A stretch of 64,000 bases of DNA, taken from positions 735,501-799,500 of the forward strand of contig JAUTXW010005193.1 of the NCBI GenBank assembly GCA_030620095.1. The letters are read 5' to 3'. Shown one piece after another: positions 37,231 through 50,611 of the stretch. A program made the translations under genes and the position numbers. A model generated the notes under the pieces. The model was not told the origin of the DNA. It did no database searches and was given only the letters and a program-made list of their open reading frames with translations. Positions within the stretch are counted from its first letter, which is position 1. Each line of letters opens with the position of its first letter. The DNA comes from Kuschelorhynchus macadamiae (taxonomy: Eukaryota; Arthropoda; Insecta; Coleoptera; Curculionidae).

Positions 37231-37800
37231 TACAGGGTGTCCGGATTTGGTTGCAAAAGCAGGGTATCTCGCTTATTTTTAAAGATAGAACATTGCTGTT
37301 TTCACGAACCTGAGCTAATTTTTTGTGAAACTCATGAAGCCGTAAACAAAATTTTCATAGCCTTCTTCGTTTATGAGATACAGGGCGAAATATTTTGCAA
37401 TAGGCCATGCAAAACAACGCTGCCTTTTATTTAAAGTCGTTAACAATATCTACATCCTAACAATAAATCAAAATAAATATGTAATTAAATCTATTTATCA
37501 AAATATGTATTGATAATTTCGCACCAAAAAAGTACCACCTACCTAGATTTATGTAACACAAGAACAAAACAGTAATAAATTATTATGTAACAAGCCTTTC
37601 AGCAAAAATCAACTGTCGTATAAGAACTACAGTAACCAAGGAAATCAAAAGAACTGTTCAAACTGATTTCCATTTTGTTCTATGCATGCTTGGCACAATT
37701 TTCGTATTCGTTTTAGGGAATTAAGCAAAATAACGGGATGATTTTGTAAATGGCGAAATTTTTCTCTTAGTCAATCAAATTCTTCTTTTTCAGTTTCGTA
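37231..37800 (-). pseudogene. Tc1/mariner transposase C-terminus plus 3' end
   Basis: On the minus strand, about 37770-37645 reads LREKFRHLQNHPVILLNSLK, then RKLCQACIEQNGNQFEQFF and TGA. This is the usual Cys-containing C-terminal tail of the DD41D/mariner proteins in this window. The non-coding end runs on to ACAGGGTGTCC at 37233, a typical terminal repeat start for these elements. All upstream parts are missing. Confidence 0.7.
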
Positions 37801-37896
37801 TGGATCTGGAACTGTGATTTAAAAGGAGAAGCATATTTAGTGGAGTCAGTCTACCAAAAATTTTCATGAAAAAAGAATTGTGCTTCCCCTCGTTTT

Positions 37897-37901
<5 letters not shown>

Positions 37902-37962
<61 letters not shown>
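37902..37962. repeat. (TA)n microsatellite, 61 bp
   Basis: Perfect TA run. Confidence 0.97.
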
Positions 37963-37965
<3 letters not shown>

Positions 37966-38633
37966 CAAGGACGGGAATCCTGAATTTTTTCATTGCACCA
38001 TTACCACAGTTAAATTTTTTTTCTGTTGTAGAAAAATACCGTTTTTGACTTTTTTTTAACAAAAATATAAGTATAGGCGGCTTTATGTTGGCCAGATCGG
38101 AACCAAAATAATACCAATTTCTTCGTTTTCAAATTTCCGACAAAACTGCGCCGGTTTTAGAGGTTTATCTCCAATACATATCCTACACAACCACAAAAAC
38201 CCCATGATGTTGAGAATTTTCGAATTTTCTTGATATATTTGCTTGTGTTTTTATATCTAGATCAAGAGGAGTGGCTTTTGTGCTCAAATGCTATACTGGC
38301 ACACTAAAAGATATTCTTTAGGGTTTTAATATTACATCTTAATATCGGATTAAAAATCAAAAATAAACTGGTAGAGTAAATTTTTCTTGAACCTTCGGAT
38401 CGCCATATATTTCATCACCATAGAGGTTAGCTAATACAACTAAAAAAGCTAACAAAACATGGTCTTTGGAATTCGGTTGTATCAAAATAGAACTAATGTC
38501 GTCTAATAAAGTTCGGCCCCCAGCAGGATTTTTATCTTCTTCAAGGTACCAAAACTCTGTGACTTACTTTACTAGATTTTTTTACTCTGAGTGGGCTAGT
38601 AGACCTTTTTACTTTACAGGAATTCTGGACAAA
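37963..38633. other. Gene-free region
   Basis: Nothing recognised. Confidence 0.45.
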
Positions 38634-39029
38634 TCGCTATTGATTTTTTTTTAAGTTTTAATTTTTCCGTTTATGAAATCCTGATTTCGATTACCGTCAG
38701 CATCAACCAAGATGTTTTAACATTTTTTATATGTCCAGTAGAAGCTGGTGTATTAATTTACAGCAGATTAAACGGTTTGCTTTTTCTTTAATACTATAAT
38801 AAATTTAAAGGGGATCGCATACGTGGTACTCTCTCGCTATTGATTTTTTTTTAAGTTTTAATTTTTCCGTTTATGAAATCCTGATTTCGATTACCGTCAG
38901 CATCAACCAAGATGTTTTAACATTTTTTATATGTCCAGTAGAAGCTGGTGTATTAATTTACAGCAGATTAAACGGTTTGCTTTTTCTTTAATACTATAAT
39001 AAATTTAAAGGGGATCGCATACGTGGTAC
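38634..39029. repeat. Perfect tandem duplication, period 200 bp
   Basis: 38634-38833 is followed by 38834-39029. The 196 shared bases are identical by eye, from TCGCTATTGATTTTTTTT to GGGGATCGCATACGTGGTAC. The unit is non-coding. Confidence 0.92.
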
Positions 39030-39202
39030 AATCTTCTTATGTACAGGTGTCCCATTTTCGTTGCATTTGTGGTGTACCTGCAATACTGGTAAAGATAGAG
39101 AGATGCGATTTCCGCGACTCGACGCTACTTTTTTAAATTTATACCAACCTTCGTTTGTAAATTACAGGGTGAAATTGAAAATGTTGCATTTCAGGCACTT
39201 TT

Positions 39203-41970
<2,768 letters not shown>

Positions 41971-42024
41971 AAGATGGAACCATGTCGTCTGCTAACTAAT
42001 TAGAAATAGCTTTTGCGGTCTGGT

Positions 42025-42145
42025 TTTTAATGAGAGAAACAAGACGAGACGAGAGAGATGGACTCTGGAGCAAGAAAGACGCATTCCCGAAAAAACAAGA
42101 GGACATATTTCTCGCATTTCCCGAGACGAGGCAAGACGCAGGAAA
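42025..42145. repeat. GAGACGA-rich purine stretch
   Basis: Repeated GACGAGACGAGAG-like words on the + strand. A related patch with the complementary TCTCGTCTCGA words is at 50860-50955. Non-coding, origin unknown. Confidence 0.5.
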
Positions 42146-43905
42146 ATATAACGATTCTAGAGCTGCTTTGATTTTTATTTTTTTTTCTGCGCTTTCATAG
42201 CTTGGATGCGTTGATCATGTAATTTTGTGTCTTTATTTCTAGTTGAAGCATTTATCTGGATGACTTTAAATTATCTACTTCTCCCAATATGTTAGCATTT
42301 CCTTTCGTACTTTTGAAATACAATTTTTTGGCAGGTGAAAGATTTTACGTTGGTGTTTTGTTTGATAACATTTGGTTGTTAACTGGAATTCATCAGTTTC
42401 CTCCATTGACGGAGAACTGGTTATCTTCAACGGACAAAATGTATTTCGGAATTTCTAAAAATATCGCCCTTTGGAGAAGATGAAATGCTTTCGTTTGGTT
42501 AGCTGCTTAGACGATAAATTAATCAGTGCGTTTTATGATTACCTCTGCTACTGGAGTGTCACTTCTATATTTTTTTCCGCTTGTGCCTTAGTAATTTTAT
42601 TTAGAGTTGCAAACATGTTACGTCCACATCTCAAATCAATGCCATCAAAACATTTTTTCAATTAATGCCAAGCAAAAAGAATATCTAGAAATTTGTCAAC
42701 ACTGTTTCGCTTTGTTATGATACTTGGTGTTTTACCTGTAGTGATATTTCTATTACACATTATAACTAAATTAAAAAAAATACGTTAAAACACTAACACT
42801 TGTATTCACTAAAGAGGTTTAAATTTAGACCAGGTCTAACTTGACAGTTATAGGTTTAAGATGACATTTTTAACAATTGAACAAATAATTTTTCTAAATG
42901 TCACTATTACAAAATGACAGTGACATAACTGGCAAACTAAGACTTTTAAGTACCATGGCGACTAGACTCGGTCTAACTCTTAAACCTTTTTCGTGAATAC
43001 GGGGGTAAAAACATATATAGTTTAAATAGGGGACAAAATAATAACGACAATTCGGTTAAAACAAACAGAAGAAAATAACTTAATTTTAAAGTATCTCTAA
43101 ATGAAACTAATATATAAAATAAAAGGCTAATAATTTGTCTGATTCATAATTGACCCCGAATAAGTTTTAATTAAAACGAAATCGATGGAAGTACAACTCT
43201 TGAAATTTAGTACAATTTTAATTAACTAAAACTTCAGCCCTGGCTAATACGTGTGGTCTTCATTATAATGCTCAAGCGTAACAAATTGCAGATATGCAGA
43301 TCATATTCTTCATCATAATATGATTTTAATAAAGATGACTTAATTATGCAGACTTTTCTAGTTACACAGCTTTGAGAATAGTTGATTCACAAAAATTGCC
43401 TTACTTGACTTGAAAACGATTAGACTTAAAGCTGACTAATTAAGATAAAATTGTATTCTTCCGGCGATTTAAATACAAAACTGCCACTATTCTTTTAGAT
43501 AGTTTTTTAAATTGATTCAGGAAGACAAAATAATTAAATCCGTGTATAATCGTGAACTAAGTATTATAAAAAAAAGGTTCCTTTGTGTAGAACAGATTAA
43601 ATGGTAATTTTGGCATTTATTGTAAGAATAATTAGAATGAAACAACACGGTTACTAAAATTATATCGTTTTTCATGAGTTATGTAATTTAGATATTTCTT
43701 AAAATGGCATCTTAGAGTTGAAAGTTTAAGTAAATGTATACTCAAGCACTTTTAGTTGACTTGATTAAGGCGCTTCCGAGTTACTCAGGAGCGGTCTGCG
43801 CTATTTAACACTGTTCGGATGCGGCAAAGCTTGTGCTCCCGAAGCGCCCTGTTTTTTACTCCATTTTACCCTAATACTCCAACATTTTGGCAGGTATTTT
43901 ATGCT
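42146..43905. other. Gene-free region
   Basis: No recognised exon or element. Confidence 0.5.
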
Positions 43906-43939
43906 TATATATATATATATATATATAATATATAAATTG

Positions 43940-43985
<46 letters not shown>
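43906..43985. repeat. (TA)n microsatellite with palindromic arms
   Basis: TTGTATAATATAT and ATATATTATACAA flank the main TA run and can form a long AT cruciform. Confidence 0.85.
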
Positions 43986-44759
43986 CAATTTCGCGGTTTC
44001 AACTAACGGATTTGCTTAATAAGACATCTGAGTTACCAATGCTACCATAAAGTGTTTGAGTAAAAGAGCTAGATTTATTAATTTATATTAATCGTGGAGA
44101 AAATCATTTCCCGGTTTCAATTTATAAAAGACATTCTTAACAATTTCTTCAGTATTTTGGTACACTTAATTTCTGCAGAGGTAAGTAATTTATTATTTTA
44201 ACCCCTTAAACGTTGTCCTCATACCACCAATTTGCCAATAGAAAGTCCGGTAATTTTTGATACATTTTTGTAGTCTTTTCAGTGGTGTCTCTAAAGGCCA
44301 TTACAGAACAACGACATAATATAATCGCATAGGTATTTTTTTCAGTAACATTTCTGGACGATGTGCTGAATTTTTATTCTTTACGTTCCACTGGATTCTC
44401 ATCGCGCCCTCTAACGGAAAAGGCAGAACAAGGAATACACTATTCTTTAAATCGAACAATGGATTACCTATCTGTGTTTGGAAACGAATTAAGGATTTTT
44501 TAATATTTCAAATCAAAAAGCTCCACTGATTTATATTACATATTATATGCTGTGTTAAAAAATTATAAAGTAAAGTTGTTTTGCTATTGCCCATTTCTTT
44601 AATTCCTTTTTTTTTGTATCACATATTTTTCATTAATATCTTATACCTTCGTCCATAGATACACTGTACCCAAATGTAGTATGGTATGATAAAACTGTCA
44701 TAATGCGAGAAATGTAAAATATTCAAATAAATAAATGAGAAAAAATCTTATTTTAAAAT
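43986..44759. other. Gene-free region
   Basis: Nothing recognised. Confidence 0.45.
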
Positions 44760-45655
44760 ACATCCATTTTTCCATTCATTCATAATTTATTAGGCCTCCA
44801 TTTTTTTTCGATACCTTATATTCATACAAAAATGTTACCAGCTCATTCCTATGTAACATTTGATTTATGTTCAAAACTTGAAGTAAATTGGATAACTAGT
44901 TTTTAGTAATAATTTTCTTAACGTTTCACTAGGCCGCCATCTTGTTCCGGCAATTTTTAGCATGATATTACCAGGTCATCATCATATGACCCTTTACTGT
45001 TGCCTAAAATTTAAAGTCAATCTGATAAGTAGTTTTTAAAAGCTATGCCGCCAACTGACAGATAGACGAACCGACAGGAGGACCGACGGAATTAATAAAA
45101 CATATTTTTTTTGGCATCTAGGGACACTAAAATGCGAAGATATGTAAAACCTGAGAGGGTGATTTTTCACGATGAGTACCACAATTTTACAAGTTCATCT
45201 CTATGCCACAGTTAGTTATGGCACATAATTTGAAATCAGCCCATTAAGTAGTTTCTTCAGGCGCAATTTTTGAATATTTAATTAAAACGCCATCTTGTTC
45301 CGCTATCTTGGATTAGTACTAAAATTGTTCCAGTTATTATTTGATTTTTGTGCAAAATTTGAGATAAATTGGATAAGTAATTTTTTAGTAATAATTGTTT
45401 TAACATTTCACTAGGCCCCGGCCGGCATTTTGTTTTGCCATATTGGATTTTTATCAAAATGTTACCAGGTTATTCCCATATAACCCTTAATTTTTGACCA
45501 AAATTTGAAGTCAATCGGGTAAGTAGTTTTTTAGGTAGACCGCAAACAGACGGAATTGAGATGTTTTTCGGCAATTAGGGACCCTGAAACGTAAAGATCT
45601 GAAAAAATCTCGGAGGGTGAATTTTTCACAATTACAATACTTCCCTTTTACGGGG
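44760..45655 (+). repeat. Dispersed repeat, longest array of ~165-nt units
   Basis: Four to five degenerate units of the family at 5640-6186. Each has a GCCATTTTGTT or GCCATCTTGTTCC block, ATTACCAGGTCATC or a variant, and AAAATTT(G/A)AAGTCAAT...ATAAGTAGTTTTT. It ends GAGGGTGAATTTTTCACAAT near 45630. Confidence 0.8.
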
Positions 45656-45769
45656 GAAACATTTTAAAAATACCAAAACTTACTGCCCTACTTGTGGGTA
45701 TATTGTAAAATGTCGAGAAGCACAGCTAAAAATCAAAGAAAAACAGTACCACTGATGAACACACCAATC

Positions 45770-46690
45770 TTAACGTGAAAATGGAGGAAATGGAATTAAA
45801 TTTCAACAAGGGTTTAGAACAGCCTCGTAGTGAGTATGTTCAACATAAATCAAATATAGATAACACTCAGGATCTGGTAATTTGGTCAAAGAAATTGTAG
45901 AGTTTGAAAACAAGATAAAAATAACCTTAGACCTTCTAAAAAAGAGAATATCTGTTTCTCTTCGTCCCAATCCGGACAATACACAGAGTAAATCGGAAAA
46001 AATTTAAACCCGAAATAAGTTAAAAACACTAATATATCACGGAATCCCTGAAAAAGGTTAACATCACCTGATTGACAACATTTTTGACGTTATCATGTCG
46101 AAGCTAGGAGTCGACATCACAAAAAAGATTTAAGTTTATGCGCTCGCATTGGCAAAAATGGATCTACAAGTAATTCACAAAATCAAAACAATATACGCCC
46201 AGTTATACTTGAATTTCTTTTGCAGTGGAAACGTGACGAATTGTTTTATGTGAATCTCCGGTATGTTAGTGCAAAATGCTTACAAAAAGTCAGTACGATT
46301 TATTTTTCGGATTGATCGGTGCATAACTTAGAACAAGCTAGTGGTGGCATTCAATTTTCTTCTTGATCTTTTATTATTTTAAATATTGAATATTGGTGCT
46401 TGTATGCAAAAATATAAATTCATTCATCTCAATGTAAGATTATAGTGGTTAAATTTTATGATTTTAAACGGACTCTGCAAAGTGGTGAATATGATATGGT
46501 GGGTGTGACCTAGACTGGCTCAATAATGCTATCGGCTCTGAGGAAATGCGCATTCCCGGATATTCTCTGGTAAGAAACGATAGGTTAACCAGGGGTGGCG
46601 GTGTAGCAATTTATTACAAAAGTAGCCTAAATATAACTAAAATAAATATTACGGACACAAATTTAAACTCTGAAGAGGTATCTTAACTTA
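45770..46690 (+). pseudogene. LINE remnant: ORF1 end and apurinic-type endonuclease start
   Basis: At about 46030-46260, frames read YHGIPEKG, then LCARIGKNGSTSNSQNQNN and RPVILEFLLQWKRDELFYVN, the RRM-like ORF1 end found in many insect LINEs. At 46490-46690, LNNAIGSEEMRIPGYSLVRN and DRLTRGGGVAIYYKSSLNIT match the start of an APE-type endonuclease (R-x-D-R-x-x-R-G-G-G-V). Stops and frameshifts are present. The sequence is cut at about 46690. The matching RT end is at 49735-50390. Confidence 0.75.
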
Positions 46691-46709
46691 CAGAAAAAAA
46701 CTTTTTTTT

Positions 46710-46952
46710 TTTCTGCTATTATAAGAGATTTTTCAAAAATCATCACAAGTCCAGTGCGTTTCTGTCAAAATATGTAAACACGAGCGATGACTCATGTTTA
46801 TTTTCTAACCCTTAAGGGAATTACAATAAAAATTAAGAATTAATAAAGAAGGGGGCAAATTTTTAAAGCAGCGCAGACGGATTATTGTTACATTCGGCCT
46901 ATATAAGCACGGGGAAAAAGAATTTTTCAAAAATCTCTTATAATAGCAGAAA
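46710..46952. mobile_element. MITE, 243 bp, with 30-bp terminal inverted repeats
   Basis: 46710-46740 and 46922-46952 are inverted copies starting TTTCTGCTATTATAAGAGAT, with about one mismatch. The interior is non-coding. It sits between the two halves of the LINE remnant. Confidence 0.8.
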
Positions 46953-46971
46953 CAGGTATACTGTATAATTA

Positions 46972-46973
<2 letters not shown>

Positions 46974-47063
<90 letters not shown>
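46974..47063. repeat. (TA)n microsatellite, left of DD41D element
   Basis: TA run with one T interruption at 47051. Confidence 0.97.
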
Positions 47064-47064
47064 C

Positions 47065-47512
47065 CGGGTGTTCCTAAACATCATATACAAACGAAGAGGG
47101 GTGATTCTTTGGCCTATTTTAGGGTGAAAGTTTCATATAAACATGGGTCCGCAAATGTTTGGTTTTTAAGATACAGGGTGTCAAAGTTTTTTCTAAAAAA
47201 CTTTTTTTTAATAATATCTCAAAGATCCTTTTGCTGGTTTTGTTCAAATTTGGCAGTGTCATTTAATGTGATAAGAAGCTAATTTAGCACTAACTAAATG
47301 GTATTTATGAATTCCAGTGACGTCCCGGAGGACACGTTCACAAATAAAATTGACAGAAAAAATGTACGCCACTGACTTTTTGACAAATGTTATATTTTTT
47401 TCAGTTTAAACATCTAAAAGTACGATTTTTTTGCCTCTTGATAATTTTTTGTATCTTGTGTCGTTTTCGAGAAAAAAAATAAAAACTAGTTCATTGCATG
47501 CCCAAGAAGAAC
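47065..47512. repeat. Left terminal inverted repeat (448 bp)
   Basis: Matches the reverse complement of 49036-49483. It covers the last 35 codons of the transposase, including the stop. Confidence 0.92.
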
Positions 47513-48560
47513 CTCCAGCCCTTATACAGGCCTCCGATCTTCTTCGCATCGACTCTCGTACTCTTTCAAATACATCGGGAGTATTTCGTATGGTTTCAAA
47601 TCCACCTATTATTCGATGTCGTAGGTCATCGACTGTATTCACCGATGTTGTATAAACTAAAGATTTAAGATGCCCCCATAGGAAAAAATCTAGACTATTG
47701 AGATCAGGGGACCTAGGGGGCCATGGCTGAGGTCCACCTCGGCCTATCCATTTGTTTGGATATACGTCATTCAAATACTCCCGAGCCAAAATAGAAAAAT
47801 GTGCAGGAGCACCATCATGCATATACCACATTTGATTTCTTAGTAAAAGAGGCAAGTCTTCTAGTAATGGAGGCAGTTCGTCTTGTAAAAAGTGTCTATA
47901 TGATTCACCAGTTCGCCGACCAGGTAAGAAGACAGGACCAATTAAATGATCCCCGATTATACCACCCCATACATTTAAAGAAAACTGTTCTTGAAAATGA
48001 GTTTCGACAATTCCATGAGGATTCTCGTCTGCCCATAGATGGTTGTTATGGAAATTCATAATGGAGTTTCTCGAAAAATTGGCTTCATCAGTAAAAAGAA
48101 TGATGGAATTAAAGTTGGGGTTGGCTGCTAGCCTATTGAGAAACCACCTGCAGAAATTAATTCTTAAAGGAAAATCCCGGGGAAGCAGCGCCTGCACTCT
48201 TTGAAGGTGGTAAGGGTATAGCAGAGAATCATGCAAGATACGCCACACAACTTGATGGCTAATATTCAATGTTATTGAAATTTTTCTTGTACTAGTCTCC
48301 GGATGTTCTTCTACTTCATTCAAAACAGCCTCTTCGATCTGCGGTGTCCGAACAGTACGTGGTCTACCTGTTTCATTGCTTTTCTTATTGACACTTCCAG
48401 TTTCGACGAGACGCCTAAGAATATTCGAAAATATTCGGTGATCAGGTATCAATCTATTTGGATAACGCTCCATGTATAGACGTCTGGCTTCTCTTGCATT
48501 TCCGTTCGCAAGACCATAGATAAAATGCATTTCTGCCATTTCAGAATTCGTATAAACCAT
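47406..48560 (-). CDS. Tc1/mariner transposase, DD41D, 384 residues, apparently intact
   Basis: One open frame from ATG 48560 to stop 47406. The N-terminal part has helix-turn-helix regions (about 1-115: NAREARRLYMERYPNR, then GRPRTVRTPQIEEAVLNEV and ISHQVVWRILHD). The catalytic core has ILFTDEANFSRN (Asp158), NVWGGI, WYMHDGAPAHF (Asp249) and SPDLNSLDFFLWGHL (Asp291). The last two catalytic Asp residues have 41 residues between them, so this is a DD41D type. It acts in the nucleus, cutting the TIR ends and inserting at TA. The family's usual tail after CI-x-A-G-G is replaced by a 34-residue stretch SSWACNELVF...LLDV, which is TIR sequence read through. The 5' UTR is short (48561-49035). Confidence 0.9.
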   Translation of the reverse strand: MVYTNSEMAEMHFIYGLANGNAREARRLYMERYPNRLIPDHRIFSNILRRLVETGSVNKKSNETGRPRTVRTPQIEEAVLNEVEEHPETSTRKISITLNISHQVVWRILHDSLLYPYHLQRVQALLPRDFPLRINFCRWFLNRLAANPNFNSIILFTDEANFSRNSIMNFHNNHLWADENPHGIVETHFQEQFSLNVWGGIIGDHLIGPVFLPGRRTGESYRHFLQDELPPLLEDLPLLLRNQMWYMHDGAPAHFSILAREYLNDVYPNKWIGRGGPQPWPPRSPDLNSLDFFLWGHLKSLVYTTSVNTVDDLRHRIIGGFETIRNTPDVFERVRESMRRRSEACIRAGGSSWACNELVFIFFLENDTRYKKLSRGKKIVLLDV

Positions 48561-49035
48561 TGTAATGAATATTTAAAACACTTTACACTTTTTTGTAGGG
48601 AATATTAAAAGACTCTACACCTTACAATAACTATAATGTTGACATAACTTACGATTTAAAATGGTAAATGTCATGAATAATAAAAACAAAAGATTATCCA
48701 AACAACGCCATAGCCTACTACCATAGTTACTATTTTTTTGATAGACATTTATTTCGTCTGGCTAATTACAGAAAATCGTGTTTATTTATTTTTCTAGATA
48801 ATGGTCAGATATAAAAGGAACTACAAGAAGACAATAAACTACTAAACAAGAGAAAAAAAAATGATAATTATAATGGCGTTCCCCTGTACAATTACGAATA
48901 ATATTAATAAAATACGTAACGCCACTTTTTTTCTTAATTTTTCCATTTTTTTCAGATTGAACAATCAAAACTACATTTTGTTTTTCTTGATATTTTATGT
49001 TATTAGGCTTGGTTTTCGAAAAAAAAATTTTTTTT

Positions 49036-49482
49036 GTTCTTCTTGGGCATGCAATGAACTAGTTTTTATTTTTTTTCTCGAAAACGACACAAGATACAAA
49101 AAATTATCAAGAGGCAAAAAAGTCGTACTTTTAGATGTTTAATCTGGAAAAAATATAACATTTTTCAAAAAGTGAGTGGCGTACATTTTTTCTGTCAATA
49201 TTATTTGTGAACGTGCCCTCCGGGACGTCACTGGAATTCATAAATACCATTTAGTTAGTGCTAAATTAGCTTCTTATCACATTAAATGACACTGCCAAAT
49301 TTGAACAAAATCAGCAAAAGGATCTTTGAGATATTATTAAAAAAAAGTTTTTTAGAAAAAACTTTGACACCCTGTATCTTAAAAACCAAACATTTGCGGA
49401 CCCATGTTTATATGAAACTTTCACCCTAAAATAGGCCAAAGAATCACCCCTCTTCGTTTGTACATGATGTTTAGGAACACCC

Positions 49483-49483
<1 letters not shown>
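49036..49483. repeat. Right terminal inverted repeat (448 bp)
   Basis: Partner of 47065-47512. It repeats the coding end in the opposite direction: the + strand at 49037-49142 reads SSWACNELVFIFFLEND and LSRGKKVVLLDV-stop, with only Ile to Val changed. Confidence 0.92.

Positions 49484-49551
<68 letters not shown>
49484..49551. repeat. (TA)n microsatellite, right of DD41D element
   Basis: Perfect TA run, probably continuous with 46974-47063 before the insertion. Confidence 0.97.
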
Positions 49552-49554
<3 letters not shown>

Positions 49555-49734
49555 TTTTTTTTTTTCTTTAACCATATATAAATGTTTTATTAATTATTTT
49601 CTTGGGCATAGGTTAACTCATTGAGAAGTCAAACTATAATTCAATCGACGTTTCGCTCATTGTTAGCTATTTTAAGTTATATCTGACACTTCCGTTATAT
49701 TTTTAAAAAAATTATCCAATAGATCTCAATCGGT

Positions 49735-50611
49735 GCGGAATGACAACGCAATATCCTCTTTCATAACAGTTAAAAACGGGGTGCCGCAGAATTCTGCATT
49801 GACTCCGCTTTTATATGCTATTTATACGTTGTCTAGATTGATACGTGTTCTGTGTACTAAAATTTAGTACACACGTTTCTAGTTGTGTAGAAAGGACATT
49901 TGTTCTATTAAAAATGTTATATCACATGCATCATCGGTGACATTTGTTATCATGTAAAACTCTGCTTTGTGAATCTCTAATACTTACTCTATTTAATCAT
50001 GGAGATGTTGTGTATGAGAATTGCCTTAAAGAATTTAATTTGTTTAAAATTTTTCTTTAAGGTTAATTTACGGAGTGAGAGAATACGAACATACTGAAAG
50101 ATTTATATTGGCTAAAGATGGTCGAGAGAAGAGAATTCATTCAGTCTGGTTTTTTTCTCTTGGATAATAGGTTTAAAGTGACCCTCATATTTATATCAGC
50201 GTATTGTATTCCGAACTCATGTATATAATATTAATACTAGGATTATTGGAAAAACCACACCGCCATATCATCGAACCGCAATTGTTGAACGTAGCTTCTC
50301 ATATAATATTGCAACATTTTATAATTTATTGCCTGATACTTTTAAGAATTTGTCACAGTTTGTTTATAAGAGTAAATATTTAAAATACAGTTAATTTTAT
50401 TAATTGTCATTTTTGACATGTAGGTTAGGTTAGTTATATTGGCACTACGTAGGTTTAGTTTCAGTTAGTTAAGTTTGATCAGAGATGTATCTTATCGTGC
50501 CAACATCGCCCTTTTCTGAAATAAGAAAATAATTGTCTCTATTTTTATGTATTTCAAATATTCAGAAATAGAAATATTTTCTATTTATTATTATTATTAT
50601 TATTATTATTT
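49735..50611 (+). pseudogene. LINE remnant: reverse transcriptase end and (TTA)n tail
   Basis: The forward strand reads VKNGVPQNSALTPLLYAIYT (about 49770-49830; the family motif is G-V-P-Q-G-S). The conserved C-terminus follows at 50230-50390: TRIIGKTTPPYHRTAIVERS, then FSYNIATFYNLLPDTFKNLS. A 3' UTR and (TTA)n at 50585-50610 close it. With 45770-46690 it may be one Jockey/CR1-type LINE; most of the RT is missing. Confidence 0.72.

Larger units (their letters stand above)
47065..49483 (-). mobile_element. Full-length DD41D Tc1/mariner transposon with 448-bp TIRs
   Basis: 2419 bp, ends CGGGTGTTCC on both sides, set in a (TA)n array (TA is the superfamily's target). Terminal inverted repeats 47065-47512 and 49036-49483 have the same length and only scattered mismatches. 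They flank one complete transposase gene. The good match of the two long TIRs and the open gene suggest a young insertion. Confidence 0.9.

Noticed and set aside
47431..48061. Forward frames of 74 and 86 codons
   Set aside because: Antisense to the DD41D transposase.
48861..49142. 93-codon forward frame ending in LLDV
   Set aside because: It is the mirrored TIR copy of the transposase end, with no catalytic part and no separate start of its own.
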